Below, one piece after another: positions 54,591-64,000 of a DNA stretch of 64,000 bases. How positions within the stretch are numbered: position 1 is the stretch's first letter; each line of letters starts with the position of its first letter. The stretch is from Ecdyonurus torrentis (taxonomy: Eukaryota; Arthropoda; Insecta; Ephemeroptera; Heptageniidae): assembly GCA_949318235.1 (NCBI GenBank), contig OX439131.1, forward strand, positions 36,789,171 to 36,853,170. Reading direction: 5' to 3'. The notes beneath the pieces were generated by a model, which made no database searches, had not been told where the DNA came from, and was given only the letters and a program-made list of their open reading frames with translations. The translations under genes and the position numbers were made by a program.

Positions 54591-55683
54591 CAATTTATCC
54601 AATACTATTTCTCACTTTGATTTGACAATTCTACAAACTTTGTATGAAAGTTTTTGAACCATATTTTAATTTAATTTATTAATATGTAATAATTGTTTTC
54701 TGAGTTATAAATTCATGTGACTATATACTTAAATTATAATCACAGTTTGGTAACTTGCAAAAGGTGCAAAAATAAATTATAGTTAATATGTGTTATTTTA
54801 TATATAATTTTACATTTTATTAGGTGTTAACAAATTATATTTCAAGTTCTGGTTCAACATTATTTGTTGATAGGAAAAAAAATGACATTAATATTTTATT
54901 GACAAACAAAATTGTCATGGCATTTTTTTTTTTTTTTTTTTTTTTAAGTTATAAACAGACCATATAAAGTTTGACGCTTTCTAACAAAACTTTTTCTTTT
55001 TATTGCGACAAAACATTATATAATTGGCACACGCATTGTATAGAAAAGTTCAAGAGCATGGATTTTTTTTTTTAATATTTCTTTTCAGTTGCGTTACCAT
55101 AGCAACAAAATTAAGAAGAAAAAAAAAAAGAAGATTCAATTTTATAAAAGTTAATACCTGGGGGGAGAGGGAGGGGTTGTAATTGATACGATGTGCAAAA
55201 AAATTCAAGTGCTGCGACACATTTGAACATACGTGTAACATTTTTTTTAGTGCGACTTCAATTAAATATTTTGTAATTTTCTCTTTCTGATTGTATGTTT
55301 ACAATACACTCAATTGTGATAGTATATTTTACAATTTAAATTCAGCGATTTTGTATATCTAATAATAAGAATAACATTGGAAATTTTTGCGCAAGTTTTT
55401 AAATGGCAAAATATATTATCACAATCATGGGTACATTATTAATTTTTATTACATCCTAAATACCAAAATGGGGTGTAAAATATGATAAGAAAATTGGAAA
55501 TTCTAAACAAATAATATATTAACGGGTAAAATGTCATAACAATAATTTCAGAAATAAAAAAAAAATAATACAAATAAAGACAAATTTAATAATACCAGAA
55601 AGTTGCAAAACTTTATATTTTATTTTTAGAATATTACAAGGCCAATGCTTTATATTATATTTTCTCTTCTTGGTAATGTTATG
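54591..55683. other. AT-rich DNA with one X-box
   Basis: Poly-T at 54923-54946. The RFX X-box at 55093-55106 is listed separately. No exon is supported. Confidence 0.5.
55093..55106. promoter_or_regulatory. RFX X-box palindrome
   Basis: GTTACCATAGCAAC is a full match to the palindromic X-box consensus, about 0.9 kb upstream of the candidate first exon at 56029. RFX binding here is inferred from motif identity only. Confidence 0.4.
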
Positions 55684-56028
55684 CATTTCATCTCGCTCCA
55701 AATGAACGCTCGTTTTGCTTTGTCACGTGGTACAAAATCATTGAAAATTCTTCAGCCACGTGCTTTTACATTGTTATGAAGATTGCTGCTGTAAGTTGGA
55801 CGGTGATTCACAGTTTTTGTTGCGTTACGGTTTTTGTTTTCTGTTGCTGTTGAAGTACAGTACAGGAAGTTCAAAGTCTACATCATACACTTTCTTTACC
55901 ATACAGAACCTCAGTTTACTTTGAGTAGATGGACAACTTGGATGTTTTTTAATATAGTTCTGTGATTTTTATTGTAAGTAAGCAGCTTTTGCGAATTGCA
56001 ATTTTAAATAAAACTTAATGGATTTTAC
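55684..56028 (+). promoter_or_regulatory. Candidate promoter and 5' untranslated region
   Basis: Less AT-rich than its flanks. Two CACGTG E-boxes at 55724-55729 (context GTCACGTGG) and 55757-55762 (context GCCACGTGC) lie 33 bp apart; such boxes bind bHLH factors such as USF, MITF/TFE or Myc/Max. ACAGGAAGTT near 55862 fits an ETS site. There is no obvious TATA box. A strong donor-like GTAAGT at 55974-55979 might end an upstream non-coding exon. Short upstream frames start at 55929 and 56018; the latter's stop overlaps the ATG at 56029. Confidence 0.4.
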
Positions 56029-56170
56029 ATGAAAAACTTGGTACACTTGCAAGAAGAGGCCATAATGGTGCTGAAAATATTAACTCATAGTGTTTTAATT
56101 TACTGTTTGACTAATAATGCATGCTTCGTATATGACTTCTACACTGCGGAAGACTCACCGGGATTACAAG
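56029..56170 (+). CDS. Candidate first coding exon of a secreted or membrane protein
   Basis: From ATG 56029 the frame encodes 47 residues plus one base and ends at a consensus donor (ACAAG|GTAAGC, GT at 56171-56172), leaving a phase-1 intron. Residues 13-34 form a hydrophobic stretch following a lysine, typical of a signal peptide; the next residues (V-Y-D-F-Y-T-A-E-D-S-P-G-L-Q) look like the mature N terminus. The in-frame ATG at 56065 (M13) has a better context (A at -3, G at +4) and starts directly at the signal peptide, so it may be the real start. Phase-1 introns after the signal peptide are common in genes for extracellular proteins. I do not recognise the family. No second exon was found before the window ends, so intron 1 would exceed 7.8 kb, or the exon is false. 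Confidence 0.5.
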
Positions 56171-56444
56171 GTAAGCTACAATTTAGTTTCATAATCTAAC
56201 CATATATATTTTTAATTGAATTACATAAATGTGCTGCTTTCATTTATGTAATAATTAAAGTGAGAAAATCAATTAAGCTAACTTATATCTTAAAGTAATT
56301 AACAATATCATATCGATATGTATTAATAGGTCATTCGGAGTTGAACATAGTGCAATTGTAATCTATATGCCGTTGAGTAGACTGTTTTGTGAATGTGATT
56401 TGTACCAAGCGTCAGAAATCCTAAAATTGTAGCTTGTAGTCTGA

Positions 56445-57427
<983 letters not shown>

Positions 57428-57689
57428 TCAATTTAATGTTTTCATTTTCACTGTCTTTGTTCTTATAAAAACAAATGTTGATATTTTTCTTATTCTTTTT
57501 TTCTTTGTCTGCCAATTATTATTATTCTCCGGAGTAGAATCAATAGATGAGATTAGGTATGTCTCTTCTTTAGTATATTCCTCAACAGAAAAGCAAGGGT
57601 GACATTTACTCGGTTTGTAACTAATCACTGTCCCATTGGGACCTGCGGTATGTCCGGGAACTAACTTGGCATGCTTTACTCTCAATATA
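57428..57689 (-). CDS. Candidate coding remnant on the minus strand, unknown product
   Basis: The minus-strand frame from about 57689 down to 57428 has no ATG start (the first M-equivalent is TTG). Its first 55 residues are not low-complexity and include a G-P-N-G-T motif and a C-H-P-C pair, unlike the N/K/I-rich frames elsewhere. On the minus strand TTTTCCAG precedes it at about 57690-57697 and could be an acceptor. No donor is evident, and the distal 30 residues are K/T-rich and probably run into non-coding DNA. It may be a terminal exon, a pseudogene or a decayed transposon frame. I do not recognise any family. Confidence 0.25.
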
Positions 57690-57848
57690 CTGGAAAATCT
57701 CTTACTTTATACTTGGACTTGGATACCATATTATAGTAAACGGAGCCAAATAATTGACACTATCATCTATCTTTTCGAACAATGCAATACATCTTTAAAC
57801 AGCTCAATTGTAATGCTAATTTTAACATTAAATTTAGAACAAATCGTT

Positions 57849-57936
57849 TCACAGAAATGGCATTATTTATAAATCGTACGATATATATATATATATATAT
57901 ATATGGTACGATTTATAAATAATGCCATTTCTGTGA
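57849..57936. repeat. Perfect 31-bp inverted repeat around a TA core
   Basis: The left arm (57849-57879, containing CAGAAATGGCATTATTTATA) and right arm (57906-57936) are exact inverse copies, separated by 26 bp that are nearly all TA. It would extrude as a cruciform. No target duplication was found. Confidence 0.95.
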
Positions 57937-58104
57937 TTTGTTGAATTTTGATCGAAAATAAATTAGTTTAAAAAATAAATGATTTACAAATAAACTTTAT
58001 ATAAAAAGATAATAGGAATAATGCTTTACCAATATTTTTAATATATTAATTAATGATTGAATTAAAAACTGAAACTATAAGTTAGTGGATTTATTAATAT
58101 AGTC

Positions 58105-58446
58105 TTAAAGCCGTATACCACATAAAACAACATGCACTTTTTAATGAATCAACAAGAAATGGGATGTTCAAAACTGATGACAATTTTTACCAGAATATTA
58201 ATGTAGCCCCAAAACTGTAAAGTATGCCATTTGCGTGACTATTCATGTTTCTGACGTCAGAAACGTGCAAAAATTAGTAAAAAAAATGTTATGCGGGTTG
58301 CATAAATTGAAATTTTCTGATCATTGATACGGAGCTACAGTTGTGTTTTGAGACAAACTAAAGTTATTTATGTAGATACCATGTAGTTATTTATGTAGTG
58401 TTTTGTGATATAAATGTTTATATTTTCTTCTGGTATATTCCTTTAA
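58105..58446 (+). mobile_element. MITE family A, copy A6
   Basis: 342 bp with TTAA at both edges, begins TTAAAGCCGTATACCACA. CRE octamer at 58252-58259. A short deletion removes the CACGAGAGAG block present in other copies, and TTATTTATGTAG is duplicated near 58365-58398. Confidence 0.88.
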
Positions 58447-58597
58447 AGGTATAATATTATTATTATTTATTTATTAAACACCAAGGTGTACTTATACATA
58501 ATATATAGGTCTACATTTTTGCATATTGACTTAATGATAGGGTCCGAGATGGACAATGAAGTAAGTGGTACCTAGTACATAGGCCACTACATAACAC

Positions 58598-58708
58598 ACA
58601 TAATATATAAGGTATATTATATATAAGGTATATTATATTAAGGTATATATAAGGTATATAAGGTATATTATATATATATTATATATAAGGTATAATATGT
58701 AAAAATAT
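58598..58708. repeat. Degenerate tandem repeat of ATATAAGGTATATTAT
   Basis: Six to seven AAGGTAT-containing units of variable length. Confidence 0.9.
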
Positions 58709-58913
58709 GATACCTTATTACTATAAATAACAATTATTTGTTACTATAACAACTATTACTAAGAAGTTCAACAGAAGTAATTTATTAAAAAATAATGTGT
58801 GAAATGTTCAGAAGTTTAGAAAAATAAATAAATAAGGCTTGATACCTAGCTATTAATAAACATTTATGTGTACATGATATGATTAATTATATAATTAAGG
58901 GTTGTATTCAGAT

Positions 58914-59240
58914 GGTTTGTATCTCAAAATCTAAAAACAAAAATTAAAAATTTTATGATGCCATTTAAAAGTTAATAGTAACAGCTACCTATGATAAAAT
59001 TTTCAGAACTTGTGACCATGAGATAAGAGAGAAAATAATTATTGAAAATAGCATGGGCTCTTATGGGACTAAAACTTCAAAAAATCATAATTAAAAATCA
59101 AAATCTAGCATGGTGACCCCCCAAAATTTTTACATTTTTGAAGATACCTAATCCTAATGTATCACTGTACAAAATTTCAGATTTTTCTGTCTTTACAACT
59201 TTTTAGTCAAATCCCGCAGTAGCTGATTTCCCAACCTTAA
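58914..59240. repeat. Dispersed repeat J, copy J2
   Basis: Aligns with 4813-5113 along its length. It keeps the segment (GGTGACCCCCCAAAATTTTT and onwards) that in J1 is replaced by poly-T, so J2 is the more complete copy. Confidence 0.75.
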
Positions 59241-59353
59241 TCTAATATCAAACTTTTTACTAATTATATTAAAATGATACTTGGATATATATTTACATTC
59301 TTTGTAATTAAATATATAGGTGTATGTTTAGTTTGGTTGCGATATTTTGGTTG

Positions 59354-61178
<1,825 letters not shown>

Positions 61179-61245
<67 letters not shown>
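61179..61245. repeat. (TA)n microsatellite
   Basis: About 33 units. Confidence 0.96.
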
Positions 61246-61250
<5 letters not shown>

Positions 61251-61504
61251 CTTCCGCGTCAAAATAGAGTATCTGCACTTTCCACCAGCGCGGCCAAAAA
61301 GGATACATACCCACTTACATGGTCCTCTGACTTATTCTTAACATAATTATATAACATATATAACATATATAATATATATATATGTATTTAAAGTAAATTG
61401 TCTTTGTTTATTTTGATATTGTGTAATTGTTTTTGTATATATGTTTGACTATCATTTTTAATTGCTTGTGTTTTATTTTTAAGCACACGGAAAGAATAAA
61501 TTAC

Positions 61505-61680
61505 GTAATTTATGCTGTATATTTATGTCATAATAGCACAAATTATGCTAAATTGGAACAACATAAATAATTATGCTGTATAACATAATATTTATGCTAT
61601 ATAACATAATTATTCTGCAATAAAGCAAAAATTATGCTGTATTGAACAAATTGTGCTGAAAAAGAGCTAGCATAATTATT
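61505..61680. repeat. Cluster of AATTATGCT-like motifs
   Basis: At least seven copies of AA(A/T)T(T/G)ATGCT or a one-base variant, five followed by GTAT or ATAT, occur in 175 bp. One copy at 61668 is inverted (AGCATAATTATTA). Spacing is irregular, so it is not a simple tandem array. Confidence 0.7.
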
Positions 61681-61786
61681 ACTTATTTATTTTTGTCCAT
61701 GCAATAACCTGGACTGATGCATATATTTTTGTATTATGTGTATAGGATGAAAGAAATGAATAAAGAACTTTGAATTTGAATTTTGA

Positions 61787-62395
<609 letters not shown>

Positions 62396-62396
62396 T

Positions 62397-62408
62397 TGGT
62401 GGAGGCGC
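62397..62408 (+). other. Putative primer-binding site
   Basis: TGGTGGAGGCGC starts two bases after the CA end of the LTR. The TGG start matches the CCA end of a primer tRNA. Which tRNA is not assigned. Confidence 0.6.
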
Positions 62409-62472
62409 ATTTTCTTACAATTTCGGTAAAATAAGTGGTATTCGTTATTAAATAAAATAGCCATGTTTGGTG

Positions 62473-63702
62473 ATGGTAGGAAATATTCGACAAAAAAAGA
62501 GTCCAACTAGACGTAGTCGTAGGCTAGCTAACAGATCATTCGAATATAATTTTGTGCATGGGGTGTGGTGTAATGCGAACGATTTAAATAGACAACGAAA
62601 ATTAATTAAAATGGCTCAAAACAATCCACCACCTCCTGTGGTGGAGGTTCAAGTCATGCCTTCTACAAAAATTCCAATATACGACATTAAGGACGAACCT
62701 AACGGATATCTTAGCCGTTACGAAGCAGTTTCTAGTTCAAATGGATGGGATAATGTAAAAAAGCGTGCTAGTATTGCAGCATATCTAGGTAAAGATGCAT
62801 ATGGATGGTATGAAAGTTATCATCGGCAAAATCCGCATAGCACCTGGCAACATTTTAAAACTGATTTCATTCAGAAATTTCACAAACCAGGTGAATCTAT
62901 GCTGATTAACCGATCATTGTATGAACGTGTACATAAAATTGGTGAGCCATTACAAACATATTTTTATGATGTTATAAATTTGTGTTATCGAACTAACCCA
63001 AATATGACTCCTGATGAGCAAATACAACATATAATTAAGGGATTACAACCTCAACTCTTGAAAGCCATTCCTTTAGATCAAATCCATACTGTTGATAACT
63101 TATGGGACACTCTATCTAAAGCGCAAGATAGGGAACTTTTAGCTGAACGGAATGCAGCTACTTTAATTCAAACGCAAGATAACTCAGAGTTAACTCGCGT
63201 TATGGAGGCTATAAATAATATATCTCTCACCATAGTAAATATGCAACAACGTCTTAATAACCAAACACAAACACAACCTCTACCAACACAGCAAAACAAT
63301 GGTTATCCCAGAGAATATCAAAATTATCGAGGGAATAACTACAGGGGAAATAACTATAGGGGAAATAACTATAGAGGTAGTTATCAAAATAATACACGAG
63401 AAAACAACACAAAATATGAAAGTAATAACATAAGGGGTGGTAACAGTAATAATGGGAGACAGAATCAACAGAATAACCCAGATAACAACACACATATACA
63501 ACAAGGGCAAAATACACAAAACCAAACATCTACAGGTGCTATCCCACGCACATATACACAAAACACAGGTCAAAATCGAACACCTAACTCAAATAATAGA
63601 GGAGGTAGGAATTCAAATAATGCACCAATTTGCGAAATTTGTGGCAGAGTAGGACATATAGCTATGCATTGCCGCCAAGCGGGAAACGCAAGGAGACAGT
63701 AA
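62473..63702 (+). CDS. gag: Retrotransposon Gag polyprotein
   Basis: 409 residues from the first in-frame ATG (62473); the open frame extends slightly upstream without another ATG. It encodes the structural protein that packages the element's RNA. After a basic N terminus and a proline run (about residues 50-55), residues 100-225 resemble the retrotransposon Gag capsid-like domain, with a W-Y-E-S-Y stretch, W-x-x-F-K-x-x-F-I-x-K-F near 125-136 and a conserved L-I-x-G-L-type segment near 187-191. Residues 286-300 are three R-G-N-N-Y repeats in an N/Q-rich linker. Residues 387-400 form a CX2CX4HX4C zinc knuckle for RNA binding. The frame is intact, suggesting a young copy. Pol follows in the -1 frame across a frameshift signal. 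A later internal ATG (M47) is a possible alternative start. Confidence 0.92.
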   Translation: MVGNIRQKKSPTRRSRRLANRSFEYNFVHGVWCNANDLNRQRKLIKMAQNNPPPPVVEVQVMPSTKIPIYDIKDEPNGYLSRYEAVSSSNGWDNVKKRASIAAYLGKDAYGWYESYHRQNPHSTWQHFKTDFIQKFHKPGESMLINRSLYERVHKIGEPLQTYFYDVINLCYRTNPNMTPDEQIQHIIKGLQPQLLKAIPLDQIHTVDNLWDTLSKAQDRELLAERNAATLIQTQDNSELTRVMEAINNISLTIVNMQQRLNNQTQTQPLPTQQNNGYPREYQNYRGNNYRGNNYRGNNYRGSYQNNTRENNTKYESNNIRGGNSNNGRQNQQNNPDNNTHIQQGQNTQNQTSTGAIPRTYTQNTGQNRTPNSNNRGGRNSNNAPICEICGRVGHIAMHCRQAGNARRQ

Positions 63703-63744
63703 AACCGGAAGTTCATGCTGTCAGTAATTCACAAAAAATCTTCC
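63681..63744 (+). promoter_or_regulatory. Programmed -1 ribosomal frameshift signal (gag-pol)
   Basis: Slippery heptamer G GGA AAC at 63681-63687 is in the gag frame. A 7-nt spacer precedes a 7-bp stem (63695-63701 with 63716-63722, one G-U pair). The loop's GGAAG (63707-63711) can pair with CTTCC at 63740-63744, giving an H-type pseudoknot. The gag stop is at 63700-63702 and the pol frame is exactly -1. Confidence 0.75.
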
Positions 63745-64000
63745 AATTTGATAATAACGATAGAATTTTATTACCTATTACTGTAAATAAAATAAAAACA
63801 AATGCTCTGATTGATTCAGGCTCATCTGTAAATTTAATTGATAAAAAATTAATAAAAAATGAAAAAATTACTCCATGTAATCAACCTCTACGATCAGCAA
63901 GTGGTCACATTGTTGAAACTTTGGGTATTGTCAATATTATATTTCAAATTGGGGAAAATAAATTTAAACAAGATATGTATATAAGAGAAAATCTCGACGA
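63702..64000 (+). CDS. pol: Retrotransposon Pol, N-terminal part: aspartic protease (partial)
   Basis: The -1 frame relative to gag is open from before the gag stop to the window edge with no stop codon. At 63813-63821 it encodes D-S-G within an A-L-I-D-S-G-S-S motif, the catalytic aspartate loop of retropepsin-type proteases that cleave Gag-Pol. A downstream hydrophobic block (I-V-E-T-L-G-I-V-N-I-I-F) resembles the following protease strands. Reverse transcriptase, RNase H and integrase would lie beyond the window, so Ty3/Gypsy membership is inferred mainly from Gag and layout. There is no ATG near the start, consistent with expression only as a Gag-Pol fusion. Confidence 0.85.

Noticed and set aside
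55050..55241. 63-residue minus-strand frame over the X-box
   Set aside because: No domain, poly-K end, no splice context.
62467..62472. Non-ATG start of gag at 62467
   Set aside because: The codon at 62467 is TTG; the first in-frame ATG is 62473, which I use as the start.
63254..63573. Two minus-strand frames of 91 and 97 residues
   Set aside because: Shadows of gag on the opposite strand in an N/Q-rich, low-complexity segment.
63437..63652. 71-residue frame overlapping gag
   Set aside because: It is in the +1 frame of the Gag linker, not the pol frame, and ends before the frameshift site.

Overview
The window looks like a piece of a large, strongly AT-rich animal nuclear genome. I judge this from the long uninterrupted dinucleotide microsatellites, the many small inverted-repeat transposons (MITEs), the LINE 3' ends, the LTR retrotransposon and one spliced-looking exon with a eukaryotic donor site. 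I see no bacterial-type operons, no rRNA or tRNA gene that folds convincingly, and no CRISPR array. I cannot name the phylum from sequence alone.

Layout. Positions 1-53000 are almost entirely intergenic or intronic AT-rich DNA carrying dispersed repeats. Three MITE families (called A, B and C here) have ends of the form TTAAAG...CTTTAA and sit on TTAA. Family A has six copies (1869, 9387, 17822, 36979, 37811, 58105), B has two (2770, 15507) and C has four (1, 26814, 29294, 40819). Other elements are flanked by TA: two large foldbacks that share one TA (7073-8183), two 138-bp elements (28342, 42265), the D hairpins (11369, 35742, 53745) and a 240-bp element at 54239. A Mutator-like element at 20473-20719 has a perfect 9-bp target duplication. 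There are two LINE 3' ends (25500, 50531), a tRNA-like dispersed repeat (6645, 12490, 50285), a 155-bp tandem duplication (51126) and a probable hAT end (39240-39400). Arrays of (TA)n, (GA)n and (GGA)n break up the rest.

Genes. The best host-gene signal is a candidate first coding exon at 56029-56170 (+). It encodes a hydrophobic, signal-peptide-like N terminus and ends at a consensus donor in phase 1. It follows a less AT-rich region with two CACGTG E-boxes. No partner exon could be identified in the remaining 7.8 kb. Two perfect RFX X-box palindromes (33236, 55093) suggest regulatory DNA.

The clearest protein-coding element is the 5' part of an LTR retrotransposon running off the right edge. 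It has a putative 404-bp 5' LTR (61992-62395) immediately following a (TA)n array, a primer-binding site, an intact gag with a CCHC knuckle (62473-63702), and the start of pol (aspartic protease, DSG motif) in the -1 frame. A GGGAAAC slippery heptamer, a 7-nt spacer and a predicted pseudoknot join gag to pol.

The most unusual pattern is that the full palindromic CRE octamer TGACGTCA occurs 13 times by my reading, 12 of them inside the dispersed repeats. Families A, B and C each carry it independently.
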